Notes: a model not told the origin generated them from the sequence alone. DNA of 64,000 bases from JBJXHC01 sp046160825 (GCA_046160825.1 JBJXHC010000055.1:1-64000); one strand, 5' to 3'; numbered from the stretch's first letter, positions 25,655-34,265 are shown. Made by a program: numbers and translations.

Positions 25655-27349
25655 ATGAAGAAAGTGCTTCTGGGGTTGTCCGTCGTAGCCATTGTTGCCA
25701 CATGCTATTTCCTGTTCACATATTCACCGGTTCAGGACGCAACGATGCTATTAATCAATGGCATGGTCTATACGGCAAACGACGCTGCACCGAATGCCGA
25801 AGCCGTGGCAATTCGAGGCGACAGAATTATCGGAGTTGGAAGCACAGAAGAAATCAGTCAGGCCTTTGTCTCGTCCAGCATCATTGATCTCAAGGGCAAG
25901 GCGCTCTATCCGGGCTTCATTGACAGCCACGGTCATCTTGAGAACCTTGGCACGGTTATGATGACACTCAACCTTATGGGAACTTCCTCAATTGCCGATA
26001 TTCGGAGCCTGGTTGCTGAGCGAGTGAGGTTATCAAAACCGGGTGAATGGGTTCGAGGGCGAGGTTGGGATCAAAATAAATGGGAAACGAAAAATTTTCC
26101 CATGGCACGTGATCTTGATGATGTTTCAGGAGATGTTCCGGTATATCTTGAACGTGTGGATGGCCATGCTGTGTGGGTGAACAGCAAAGTGCTGCAGATA
26201 GTCGGAATTACAAAGGAGACAAAGGATCCGGATGGTGGGAAACTTCTCAGAGATGCGGCTGGCAATCCGACGGGAGTGTTCGTTGATAATGCCATTGACC
26301 TCCTCAAGGGCGCATTACCGAGCCTGACTCAGGAGCAACGCAAAGAAGCCATTGAAAAAGCTGTTCATGAATGCTCGAAGTTGGGACTCACCGGCATCCA
26401 TGATATGGGCATGGACTTGGATGGCATTTCTTTGTGCAAATCATTGATTGATTCCGGGCATTTTCCCTTGCGCGCGTACGTTGCAATCAATGGGATTGGA
26501 GAAACATGGTCTCACTACCTCAAGTCCGGCCCTGAGATCGGGTTTGGGAACGGGCGACTCACCGTACGAGCAATCAAGCTCTACGCTGACGGAGCACTGG
26601 GATCACGTGGTGCGGCCCTTATTGAACCGTACACTGATGATCCGACAAATCGTGGACTAACGCTCACTTCAGAGAAGAATGTCGATCGGGTGGTGCGTGA
26701 GGCATTGGAAAAGGGTTTTCAAGTGTGTACTCATGCCATAGGCGATCGTGCAAATCATATCGTTCTGAATGTTTATGAACATGCCTTTAACTCTTTACAG
26801 AATAAAGAACAAGACCATCGCTTTCGAGTAGAACATGCCCAGGTTATTGCTCAAGATGACATCCCACGCTTTGCCAAGCTTGGAGTTCTCCCAGCTATGC
26901 AACCGACACATTGTACCTCCGATATGTACTGGGCCGGTGACCGTCTGGGTGCCGAAAGAATTCAGGGAGCATACGCCTGGAGATCATTGATGAAGCATGG
27001 CTCGATTATCCCCGCCGGGTCGGATTTTCCCTTTGAGAACCCCAACCCGTTATGGGGGTTCTATGCTGCAATTACCCGACAAGATCATTCGGGATGGCCG
27101 GCAGAGGGATGGAACCCGCAAGAGCGTATGACGAGGGAAGAGGCACTCAAGAGTTTCACAATCTGGTCAGCATACGCGGCGTTTGAAGAGAATGTCAAGG
27201 GGTCAATCGAGGCTGGAAAGTATGCAGACTTGGTTGTCCTTTCAGATGATATTATGAAAATCGAGCCTCCCAAGATTCTCACGACAAATGTGGTCTTGAC
27301 CATCCTCGCCGGCGAAGTTGTCTATTCTTCCGATAAACCTATCCAGTGA
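25655..27349 (+). CDS. Membrane-anchored amidohydrolase family 3 protein
   Basis: A 564-residue metal-dependent hydrolase of the YtcJ/amidohydrolase-3 group. It starts with a signal anchor (MKKVLLGLSVVAIVATCYFL), so the domain is probably on the outside. The metal motif H-x-H is in FIDSHGHLENLG, and DGALGSRGAAL, VCTHAIGDRAN and PAGSDFPFENPNPLWGFYAA follow in family order. Such proteins hydrolyse N-acyl or cyclic amides; substrate not known. The ATG at 25655 (AGAAGG upstream) is preferred over a TTG two codons before. It shares a TGATG junction with the MFS gene. Confidence 0.87.
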   Translation: MKKVLLGLSVVAIVATCYFLFTYSPVQDATMLLINGMVYTANDAAPNAEAVAIRGDRIIGVGSTEEISQAFVSSSIIDLKGKALYPGFIDSHGHLENLGTVMMTLNLMGTSSIADIRSLVAERVRLSKPGEWVRGRGWDQNKWETKNFPMARDLDDVSGDVPVYLERVDGHAVWVNSKVLQIVGITKETKDPDGGKLLRDAAGNPTGVFVDNAIDLLKGALPSLTQEQRKEAIEKAVHECSKLGLTGIHDMGMDLDGISLCKSLIDSGHFPLRAYVAINGIGETWSHYLKSGPEIGFGNGRLTVRAIKLYADGALGSRGAALIEPYTDDPTNRGLTLTSEKNVDRVVREALEKGFQVCTHAIGDRANHIVLNVYEHAFNSLQNKEQDHRFRVEHAQVIAQDDIPRFAKLGVLPAMQPTHCTSDMYWAGDRLGAERIQGAYAWRSLMKHGSIIPAGSDFPFENPNPLWGFYAAITRQDHSGWPAEGWNPQERMTREEALKSFTIWSAYAAFEENVKGSIEAGKYADLVVLSDDIMKIEPPKILTTNVVLTILAGEVVYSSDKPIQ

Positions 27350-28614
27350 TGTCTGGCAGGATTGATTCTTCTGCATCAACTGAACAGCGGAACGCCGTAT
27401 TGAATATCGCCGAGGGAGCGGTGTTCATTGCCGGGTCTGCGTTCATTTCATCTCAGACGGTTCTTCCGGCGCTGGTGAGCCGACTTGGCGGAAGCAATGT
27501 TGCCGTCGGTGCAATTGGCGTTCTCACCTGGATCGGACTCTTCCTTCCTCAAATCCTCTCGGCGCGGTTCGTCCAGGCAAGTCCGTGGAAAAAACAATGG
27601 ACCGTCCGTTTCGGTTTTCTGCAGCGGGTGTTTGCGCTTCTCATCGGGTTCGGTGTATTGCTGGTGGGTGGAACATCGCCGGGCCTCGCGTTGTGGGCGT
27701 TGTTTCTTCTGTATGGTGCGATGCAACTTGTCATGGGCATCACCACACCGTGGTGGTTCGATTTGTTTGCCAAACTGACCCCCGTTAGAAAGCGTGGGAG
27801 AGTTGTCGGAATCCGCAACTCCATTGGAGCTGCGTGCGCATTCATGTGCGGCATTGTTCTGACGTGGCTTCTGGGTGCGACAGAGTTTCCGACCAGCTAT
27901 GCGTTCGCCTTCCTGTGTGCCGGTTCGATACAGATGCTCTCGCTGATTCTCCAGCAGCGACTCATTGAAACAGAACCCAGCGCGGTTGTTGAGAGCAAGT
28001 CGCTTGCAAGTTACGTGCGTCAGTTGCGTGAGGTGCTTCGAATGAACAAGGAATTCCGTGCCTTTGTCATCTCTTCCGCCGTTCTCATTCTCGCCACTAT
28101 GCCCACGGGTTTCTTTACCGTTTATGCACTGAAACACTTCCATGCGCCGGAGAGTATTGTGGGAGAATTTACATTGACCATTGTTGCAACACAGGTCGTA
28201 AGCTCGTTTGTGAATGGCTTTGTTGCTGACAGGTTTGGGAATAAAATTGCCGTGATTCTTGCGTCAACCAGTATGCTGCTTGCCAGCATCTGGGCGCTTC
28301 TTGCGCCGACGCTCAGTTCGTTCGTGATTGTTTTCATGTTTCTTGGAGCACACCTTGGCTCCGAGTTACTCGCACGGTACAACATGTCCATCGAATATGG
28401 TCCGCCGGAACAGCGCTCCACCTATGTCGGTCTGATGAACACCATCCTCGCCCCGATTTACCTGTGCGGCTTGTTGGGCGGATGGATCAGCGACCAGTTT
28501 GGCTACCAGACCGTGTTTATGATTGGTGCGATTTTCTCGGCGATTGGACTTGCGTTGTTTATTTTCTGGGTGAAGGATCCGCGCACAGCAATGGTGGAGG
28601 CAAAGCAACAGTGA
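27349..28614 (+). CDS. MFS transporter
   Basis: A 421-residue transporter of the major facilitator superfamily with about 12 membrane helices. After a short N-terminus comes the first half (GAVFIAGSAFISSQTVLPALV, GGSNVAVGAIGVLTWIGLFLPQI), and the motif between helices 2 and 3 is RFVQASPWKKQW, a diverged one. After a soluble loop with a basic patch near residue 210, the second half runs from FRAFVISSAVLILATMPTG to the end. The ATG overlaps the amidohydrolase stop (TGATG; a GTG three bases earlier is equally possible). Substrate unknown; an efflux role is possible. Confidence 0.85.
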   Translation: MSGRIDSSASTEQRNAVLNIAEGAVFIAGSAFISSQTVLPALVSRLGGSNVAVGAIGVLTWIGLFLPQILSARFVQASPWKKQWTVRFGFLQRVFALLIGFGVLLVGGTSPGLALWALFLLYGAMQLVMGITTPWWFDLFAKLTPVRKRGRVVGIRNSIGAACAFMCGIVLTWLLGATEFPTSYAFAFLCAGSIQMLSLILQQRLIETEPSAVVESKSLASYVRQLREVLRMNKEFRAFVISSAVLILATMPTGFFTVYALKHFHAPESIVGEFTLTIVATQVVSSFVNGFVADRFGNKIAVILASTSMLLASIWALLAPTLSSFVIVFMFLGAHLGSELLARYNMSIEYGPPEQRSTYVGLMNTILAPIYLCGLLGGWISDQFGYQTVFMIGAIFSAIGLALFIFWVKDPRTAMVEAKQQ

Positions 28615-29072
28615 GCATCTCCTATAAAAACACAGAGTCCCACGTGCGCATTGTTTATGACCGTCCCGGCTTCGAGAATATTCACCAGCATGTTGTGCGT
28701 AGCGCGATGGAAGCAAAGGTGTGCGATTGGCTGATGCAACGCCGGATTGCGCATCGCCACGCCGGTGAGATCTTCACGGTAAGTCTTGGCCCCCGTGGGG
28801 CCGCCTCGATCTATGTGCCGGATATTATTCTTCATGACCGGACGAAAAGCGGCAAGATCGTCATCATCGAACCGTATCAGGTGAGCGTGCCCAAAAAGGG
28901 GGGGACGAAGCTCCTCGCTGCGTTTCGTGAGCAGAACAAGGGCCAGTATTACATGATCATCATTGCGCGACGGCAGTACAAGAAGTACATCCTCAAAGGA
29001 TCGTATGACGCTTTCATCGAAATAGAAAAACTCGATACCCTTGAGAAGAAGATTCCGCTCCCGCCGGTCTGA
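28611..29072 (+). CDS. Unrecognised protein, PD-(D/E)XK-nuclease-like pattern
   Basis: A 153-residue protein with no family I can name with confidence. It starts at a GTG that overlaps the MFS stop by four bases. The order Glu34 (in AMEAKVCDWLMQRRI), Pro70-Asp71 (YVPDIILHD) and Glu87 (IVIIEPYQ) resembles the E...PD...(D/E)xK layout of restriction-endonuclease-like folds, but the last catalytic Lys is Tyr89 (or Gln90) here. A basic C-terminal half (RRQYKKYILKG) could bind nucleic acid. No signal peptide and no membrane segment. Translation is coupled to an MFS transporter, which does not explain it. Confidence 0.45.
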   Translation: MSISYKNTESHVRIVYDRPGFENIHQHVVRSAMEAKVCDWLMQRRIAHRHAGEIFTVSLGPRGAASIYVPDIILHDRTKSGKIVIIEPYQVSVPKKGGTKLLAAFREQNKGQYYMIIIARRQYKKYILKGSYDAFIEIEKLDTLEKKIPLPPV

Positions 29073-29126
29073 CGATCAACGCGGATTTTGCCATTCGTTG
29101 ATTTTAACTTTCGATATTCCTGGCGT

Positions 29127-29624
29127 ATGTTGCACGAGATCGTTCTATCGTTTCCCAAATTGAAGAACCTGACCACTATACTCGTTGCCATTCTTTCCGT
29201 GCTCTTTCTGAGCGCCCCCACGATCCATCCCCCAACTGATCGAACTATTTCTGGTGAACTCCTCCAACGGGAGGTTCAATCCCTCACCGACCGCGGACTG
29301 CAAGTAAAGTTGTTTGATGGCGTTGTTGAGGCGACTGATCCGGTGTCAGGGCAGAAATGGCAATTCTCGACGGAGATGCTCAGGCCGAGAAGTCCGGCAT
29401 ACACTGGATTGCCTACTCTGACTGTCGACTTGCGAACGATTGATACCAATCTATACAATTGGCGATTCGTATATGTGAATAGTGTTCCTATCTCAGGAGA
29501 GTGGGGGTTTCCCTTGCAGATTGGGGATGTCGACAGTAACGGAAGGCACGAGGCGTACGGTGTATACCAAACTCAGACTTCTTACGTTGCAAGAGCATAT
29601 GAATACGAACACCTCAACTCTTAG
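29127..29624 (+). CDS. FG-GAP secreted protein, N-terminal part before an in-frame TAG
   Basis: A 165-residue piece beginning with a signal peptide (MLHEIVLSFPKLKNLTTILV, then AILSVLFLSAP) followed by a linker and a first calcium-type FG-GAP repeat, GDVDSNGRHEAYGV, near residue 135. It stops at TAG 29622-29624, and the same frame then continues for 420 more codons as the rest of the protein. The codon is one base from TGG. Either the gene carries a nonsense mutation, or the base is a sequencing error, or the stop is read through. By itself this piece lacks the sorting signal. Confidence 0.6.
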   Translation: MLHEIVLSFPKLKNLTTILVAILSVLFLSAPTIHPPTDRTISGELLQREVQSLTDRGLQVKLFDGVVEATDPVSGQKWQFSTEMLRPRSPAYTGLPTLTVDLRTIDTNLYNWRFVYVNSVPISGEWGFPLQIGDVDSNGRHEAYGVYQTQTSYVARAYEYEHLNS

Positions 29625-30887
29625 GTGGTTCGACACCAGTATGATGAGAACACCGGATTGGTCGACATGCAGGCCGATATTGATCGTAATGGTTTGACTG
29701 AACTCTCCTTGCGCTTTGGTGATTCGCTATTTGTTTTCGAGCAAGTCCAACCCGATAGCCTTCCAACCAGAACGAAGTTCAGGCACAGGCAATGGTATCA
29801 GAGTGCGACCGGCATTCCAAATCAAATTAAAGACATGAACAACGACGGAAACCAAGAGCTTCTATATCGAGGGAGCAGACTGGATAGCATTGGTCAACCG
29901 AACGTGGAGAAAACATTCATAATGAGATATGATCCGGGGGTTAACGACTTAAAAGAAGTATGGAGCAAACAGCTCCCACACGATTGTCAATCGCAAGATT
30001 GCAGCGGCGCCATTGCCACGGGAGATTTTGATGGTGATGGAAAATCTGAATTCGTTACATCCAACTTTGCCGGAAATGTGTACGTGGTAGAGCACACAAT
30101 AGCAGACAGTTTCGATGTAACATGGTCAATGAACCTGTCGGTTGCTGGGCGCGTTACTTCGGGTGATGTTGATGATAACGGGGTAATGGAGTTCTTCATC
30201 GGTGGAACTCAGCTTGAACAGGATGGGTACGTACACCTTCGGGCATACGCATTCGAGCGAACAGGGGACAATGTGTTCCAACCCATGTTTGCCTTCAACA
30301 TCCTTCCTGTAGGAATGTTTTTTGTTGACTTGTACCAAGCAGCTGACGTAGATGGTGATGGAATTCCAGAGCTCATTCTCTCTTGCGCAGGGGGTGTTAT
30401 AGTGATACGATCTGTCGGAGAACACGACTATAAGGTATTCTATTACCAGCCACCTTTCGCTCTTGATGGTGCTGTAACATGGAAGGTCAACGGTGAGCAA
30501 CAAGCACATTTGTTTGTCAGTAGGCATCTTGGGGGGCAACAGGTTGTCAAGCGGACAGATGTTTACAGGCTTGACAGTACACTTATTGTTGGTGTAAATG
30601 ACGATGGCAGCCTCCCGTCAGAGTCTCAACTCTTTCAGAATTACCCCAACCCATTCAATCCAAAAACAACAATACGGTTTTCAATACCTGTAGGGACGTT
30701 TGGCCATACGTCCCTACGAGTGTACGACGTGCTCGGTCGAGAGGTGATGACACTGGTTGATGGAAAGATGAAGGTGGGAACACACTCGGTGCAACTTGAC
30801 GCGAGGAACCTGACAAGCGGAGTGTATTTCTATCGCCTTACAACAAATAACTTCATCCAAACAAGGAAGCTGTTGCTGCTCAGGTAG
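29625..30887 (+). CDS. FG-GAP repeat T9SS protein, C-terminal part after an in-frame TAG
   Basis: The 420-codon continuation, in the same frame, of the preceding piece; it has no signal peptide and is probably not an independent gene. Repeats like DMNNDGNQELLYRG, DFDGDGKSEF, DVDDNGVMEFF and DVDGDGIPELILSCAGG recur every 45-60 residues and suggest a VCBS/FG-GAP propeller. The end is a type A T9SS sorting domain (QNYPNPFNPKTTIRF, then YDVLGREVMTLV and SGVYFYRL). That domain has a 28-bp palindrome in frame at 30690-30717, lengthening the loop before LRVYDV. A GTG at 29625 could reinitiate. Whole protein would be 586 residues. Confidence 0.6.
   Translation: MVRHQYDENTGLVDMQADIDRNGLTELSLRFGDSLFVFEQVQPDSLPTRTKFRHRQWYQSATGIPNQIKDMNNDGNQELLYRGSRLDSIGQPNVEKTFIMRYDPGVNDLKEVWSKQLPHDCQSQDCSGAIATGDFDGDGKSEFVTSNFAGNVYVVEHTIADSFDVTWSMNLSVAGRVTSGDVDDNGVMEFFIGGTQLEQDGYVHLRAYAFERTGDNVFQPMFAFNILPVGMFFVDLYQAADVDGDGIPELILSCAGGVIVIRSVGEHDYKVFYYQPPFALDGAVTWKVNGEQQAHLFVSRHLGGQQVVKRTDVYRLDSTLIVGVNDDGSLPSESQLFQNYPNPFNPKTTIRFSIPVGTFGHTSLRVYDVLGREVMTLVDGKMKVGTHSVQLDARNLTSGVYFYRLTTNNFIQTRKLLLLR
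30690..30717. repeat. 28-bp REP-like palindrome inside a coding region
   Basis: Arms GTAGGGACGT (30690-30699) and ACGTCCCTAC (30708-30717) are perfect complements; the 8-base middle is itself nearly symmetric (TGGCCA), with only one mispaired step. It sits in frame in the sorting domain, encoding VGTFGHTSLR. Such GTAGGGACG...CGTCCCTAC palindromes resemble mobile intergenic repeats. Confidence 0.75.
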
Positions 30888-30927
30888 CCGTAGTCTGTAG
30901 TGCGCCATTTCCTCGGACTGGTGCTGT

Positions 30928-30950
30928 GGACAAGCGGAGACAGGTTGTCC
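30928..30950. repeat. Hairpin in the gap before prmC
   Basis: GGACAA (30928-30933) and TTGTCC (30945-30950) pair around 11 bases, in the 184-base gap after the T9SS gene. There is no T-run, so it is a poor terminator; it could be another repeat remnant. Confidence 0.35.
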
Positions 30951-31030
30951 CACGCCGGAGTTTACAAACACTGTGGTAGGTCGACCGTCACAGTTGACCG
31001 CCAAACCGAAGAGTTTCAGGGTCGGCTGAG

Positions 31031-31059
31031 TTGTTTTATTCCTGCATCGCTCGTATATT
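31031..31059 (+). promoter_or_regulatory. Candidate prmC promoter
   Basis: TTGTTT (31031-31036), 17-base spacer, TATATT (31054-31059). The start would be near 31066, only a few bases before the ATG at 31072, so the mRNA would be nearly leaderless. By-eye call. If the start is near-leaderless, an ATG with no ribosome-binding site fits. Confidence 0.4.
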
Positions 31060-31071
31060 TGTCCCCAGCCT

Positions 31072-31965
31072 ATGCTGAGTGCCACAGTACGATCATCGAC
31101 GCCACCCCAACAGTGGACAGTTCTCTCGCTCATCGAATGGGCTTCTGCCCACATGAGAGAGAAGGGGTTCGATGAATCCCGCCTCCACGTTGAACTTCTC
31201 CTTGCCTACGTCTTGCAACTCGAGCGCATTCACCTGTACACGAACTTCGATCGCCCGCTGAACCCCGAGGAGCTTGCCGCGTTCAAGACGCTGTTCCTTC
31301 GCCGACTTGCCCACGAGCCGTTGCAGTACATTATCGGCGAGACGTCGTTTATGGGATTCGATCTCTTTGTGGATAAGAATGTACTCATCCCAAGACCTGA
31401 GACGGAATTACTCGTCGAGCGCGTGGTTGAATATATCAATCGGGTGACATCCGATCAGGTTGAGGTTCTTGATATTGGTACGGGCTCTGGAAATATTCCC
31501 GTTGCGCTAGCAAAGTTCGCGTCGAAGGCTCGTATCACCTCAGTTGATGTCAGCGCGGAAGCGCTTGCTGTTGCGGCACGGAACATCAAGCGACATGCAG
31601 TGAACGCTGTGACCCTGATCCAAGGTGATATATTTGGGGACATGCTTTCAGGCAGAGAATTCGATCTCATCATCTCCAATCCTCCATATATTTCCTTACA
31701 GGAATTTCAAGGGCTTCAGCCCGAAGTGCGCGACCATGAGCCACGTATCGCCACAACGGATGAGGATGATGGATTCAAGTTTATCAGGCGTATCGCTCAA
31801 CTTGCAAGTCTGAATCTAAAATCCGGTGGTGCAGTGCTGATCGAAATTGCATACAACCAGTCGGCGAATGCCATGCAGTTGCTTGGCGATGCAGGTCTTG
31901 TGGAAGTTGAGTGCTTTCCTGATTACGCAGGTATTCCACGCATAGTCAAGGCGGTGAAGGCATGA
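31072..31965 (+). CDS. prmC: Peptide chain release factor N5-glutamine methyltransferase PrmC
   Basis: Methylates the GGQ glutamine of release factors RF1/RF2. It has a PrmC N-terminal helical domain (residues ~20-100, with LHVELLLAYVLQLERIHLY and RRLAHEPLQYIIGETSFMG), the SAM motif LDIGTGSGNIPVALAKF near residue 125 and the catalytic NPPY motif in IISNPPYISL. ATG 31072 gives 297 residues, slightly longer than average because of about ten extra residues. It overlaps dtd by four bases (ATGA). The identity is clear. Confidence 0.94.
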   Translation: MLSATVRSSTPPQQWTVLSLIEWASAHMREKGFDESRLHVELLLAYVLQLERIHLYTNFDRPLNPEELAAFKTLFLRRLAHEPLQYIIGETSFMGFDLFVDKNVLIPRPETELLVERVVEYINRVTSDQVEVLDIGTGSGNIPVALAKFASKARITSVDVSAEALAVAARNIKRHAVNAVTLIQGDIFGDMLSGREFDLIISNPPYISLQEFQGLQPEVRDHEPRIATTDEDDGFKFIRRIAQLASLNLKSGGAVLIEIAYNQSANAMQLLGDAGLVEVECFPDYAGIPRIVKAVKA

Positions 31966-32408
31966 GGGCGCTTGTGCAACGTGTGACCGAGGGAAGCGTG
32001 AGCATTGATGGCAGTCTTCACTCGAAGATCGGTGTGGGACTTGTTATTCTGCTTGGCGTCCGGCAGGATGACACAGCGCGGGGGGCGGAATTCCTCGCCG
32101 ACAAGTGTGCAGCGTTGCGGATCTTTGAAGATGCTGAACGAAAGATGAATTTGAATGTGAGTGATGTCGGCGGGAGTGTACTCATTGTTTCCCAGTTCAC
32201 TCTTTATGGTGACGCACAAAGGGGAAACCGTCCGAGTTTTACAGCCGCAGCTCGGCCCGAGGAGGCTGAACCGTTATATGAACACTTTGTTGCACGTATG
32301 CGCACTGCTCTCGGCGAACAGCGTGTCGCAACCGGAGTCTTCGGAGCGATGATGAAAGTCCACCTTGTCAATGACGGTCCCGTAACGATTCTGATCGAAA
32401 GTAAATAA
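31962..32408 (+). CDS. dtd: D-aminoacyl-tRNA deacylase
   Basis: Removes D-amino acids (and glycine) wrongly attached to tRNA. It has the full family pattern: MRALVQRVTEGSVSIDG, the SQFTLYGDAQRGNRPSF active-site motif near residues 76-92, and the C-terminal MKVHLVNDGPVTILIES, which carries the Gly-cisPro pair (GP). Length 148 is normal. It overlaps the end of prmC, so the two translation-quality genes are coupled. No odd features. Confidence 0.96.
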   Translation: MRALVQRVTEGSVSIDGSLHSKIGVGLVILLGVRQDDTARGAEFLADKCAALRIFEDAERKMNLNVSDVGGSVLIVSQFTLYGDAQRGNRPSFTAAARPEEAEPLYEHFVARMRTALGEQRVATGVFGAMMKVHLVNDGPVTILIESK

Positions 32409-32427
32409 TCACGATAAAGGAGAACAC

Positions 32428-33207
32428 ATGAAAAACTGTATTGCACGGATTGCTCTCTCGATGGTACTCATGTTCACATTCGCTTCGTTTGTGATGGCTC
32501 AGCCGGGATTTTCCACTATTCCGTCAGTCCATTTTGCAGTAAAATACCAGAAGGGAATTGCGGAAGAAGATGCGAAGAGAGTTGCAGAGTATCTTGAAGC
32601 CGACCACGCCTACCTCACGAAGAAGCTTGCACTCTCTCTTCTCAAGCCACCGCTTGAGGTGCGAGTCTACGCGTCCGCGGGCAAGTACCTTGAAGCAACC
32701 GCTCAACAAAAGCCCTGGCGGGGAGCACTGCTGCACCGCGAGATCATCCATGTGCAGCCGGTTGTCGAGATTATGAAAAAGAGGATCTTTGAAAAGAGTC
32801 TTTCGTATGAGCTGGCGCTTGCGTTCCTCGAACCCACTTCCGGCAAGGGTTCGCCGCGGTGGTTGCGCGAAGCGTTTGCTGTGCATCATTCGGGAGTGAT
32901 GGCCGACCTGAGGCCGCCCATTGAAACGCGCATCAGCGCGTTCTCCGATCTTGACCAGGACCTTCAGCAGTATCCCACACCGCCACAGCGCAGCGATGTG
33001 TTATTTCTTCTCGGCCAGACGTTGAAGTTCTTCAGCGAGCAATATGGCGAAGAGAAGGCGTTGGCAGTCTATAAGGCGTTTGATGGCGTGCATTCGCTTG
33101 AAGACATTTTCAAAGCACACTTCGGCAAAGATTTCTCCGTCATTGAAAAAGAATGGGCCGGGTATATTGCGCGGCAAATCGAGCCGATCAAGAAGAAGCA
33201 AGACTGA
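32428..33207 (+). CDS. Exported MA-like peptidase-fold protein lacking HExxH
   Basis: A 259-residue exported protein with signal peptide MKNCIARIALSMVLMFTFAS ending near VMAQ. It has the shape of a peptidase MA-like (gluzincin) domain: a strand/helix N-terminal part (FAVKYQKGIAEEDAKRVAEY), IIHVQP, and the WLREAFAVHHSG segment that normally gives the third zinc ligand. But where the motif HExxH is expected it has YELAL (residues 127-131), so both His ligands are lost. It is therefore probably a non-catalytic binding protein. AAAGGAGAAC lies before the ATG. The next gene starts 20 bases later. Confidence 0.7.
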   Translation: MKNCIARIALSMVLMFTFASFVMAQPGFSTIPSVHFAVKYQKGIAEEDAKRVAEYLEADHAYLTKKLALSLLKPPLEVRVYASAGKYLEATAQQKPWRGALLHREIIHVQPVVEIMKKRIFEKSLSYELALAFLEPTSGKGSPRWLREAFAVHHSGVMADLRPPIETRISAFSDLDQDLQQYPTPPQRSDVLFLLGQTLKFFSEQYGEEKALAVYKAFDGVHSLEDIFKAHFGKDFSVIEKEWAGYIARQIEPIKKKQD

Positions 33208-33227
33208 CCTGAGCTGAAGGGGAGACC

Positions 33228-34160
33228 GTGCGTGTCGTAATGCTGTTTCTTGATGGTGTTGGATTGGGAGAGGAGAACGCCGCAACAAATCCGTTCTTCG
33301 TGGCGGATGTGCCGACGCTCCGGTTACTTTCCGGTGGCAGAATCCCGTCACTGCTGCATACTTCCTCATCGACACAGGACGCAACGTTGCTTCCCCTCGA
33401 TGCCACTCTTGGCGTCGAAGGGTTCCCGCAAAGTGGAACAGGCCAAACGGCGTTGTTCACAGGTATCAACGCCTCAAAGATGATCGGCAAGCATTTCGGT
33501 CCGTATCCATATTCCAGTCTGCGGCCAGTTGTGACTGAGAAAAATATTTTTAAACTACTTCTGCAGGACAACAAACGCCCGTATTTCGTCAATGCCTTTC
33601 CCCAGCGATACTTTGACTACATGGAAAAGCGCAAGGCGCATATGTCGGTCACGACGCTTTCGTGGCTTTCATGTGACAGGAAATTGAACGACGTTGATGA
33701 TCTCCGGGCAGGCCGTGGTATTTCCGCTGACATTACCAATCACGGCTGGCCCCGCCTCGGTTATCCGGATATCGAACCAATCGCAGCCGCAGAGGCCGGG
33801 AAGAGACTTGCCTTGCTCTCCGAGCAAAATGATTTCGTCCTGTTCGAGTATTGGCAGACGGATAAGGCCGGGCACGCGCAGGACATGGCGGAGTCTGTTC
33901 GCGTGATTGAGCGGTTCGATGGGTTGCTTGCCGGACTTGTCCGACAGATCGACATGCAAGAAACTCTCATCGTGATCACCAGCGATCACGGGAATATGGA
34001 AGACCTTGGCACCAGGAGCCACACGCGTAACCCGGTTCCGCTGCTTCTCTGTGGCTACCGTCATGCGGAAGTCGGCCTGGAAATTACCGGTGCCGGCAAC
34101 CCCGACCTGACCCGCGTTACACCAGCCCTTCTGAAGTTCATAACGTCAAAGGTCCTATAG
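33228..34160 (+). CDS. Alkaline-phosphatase-superfamily metalloenzyme, phosphomutase-like
   Basis: A 310-residue enzyme of the alkaline phosphatase / cofactor-independent phosphoglycerate mutase superfamily. MLFLDGVGLGEENAATNPF gives the first metal Asp; the nucleophile region is SGTGQTALFTGINA (Ser/Thr near residue 70); EYWQTDKAGH gives Asp/His, and ITSDHGNMED the last Asp-His. It is shorter than true iPGM (about 510) and lacks the inserted domain, more like ApgM/phosphopentomutase relatives; the substrate is unknown. The GTG at 33228 has GGGGAGACC upstream. Probably co-transcribed with the preceding gene. Confidence 0.82.
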   Translation: MRVVMLFLDGVGLGEENAATNPFFVADVPTLRLLSGGRIPSLLHTSSSTQDATLLPLDATLGVEGFPQSGTGQTALFTGINASKMIGKHFGPYPYSSLRPVVTEKNIFKLLLQDNKRPYFVNAFPQRYFDYMEKRKAHMSVTTLSWLSCDRKLNDVDDLRAGRGISADITNHGWPRLGYPDIEPIAAAEAGKRLALLSEQNDFVLFEYWQTDKAGHAQDMAESVRVIERFDGLLAGLVRQIDMQETLIVITSDHGNMEDLGTRSHTRNPVPLLLCGYRHAEVGLEITGAGNPDLTRVTPALLKFITSKVL

Positions 34161-34182
34161 CAATAAATCAACGACTCCTCGT

Positions 34183-34211
34183 TGCGTTTCTTCCGCAGGG
34201 AGTGTATCTTC
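34183..34211 (+). promoter_or_regulatory. Candidate comEC promoter
   Basis: TTGCGT (34183-34188), 17-base spacer, TATCTT (34206-34211), about 50 bases before the comEC ATG. It argues against a start at 34182 that would be inside it. By-eye call. Confidence 0.45.
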
Positions 34212-34265
34212 TCTCGTAGGTTTATTCCCTCCCTCAAATCCTGCTTCACTCATTCGAGTGTGAAC

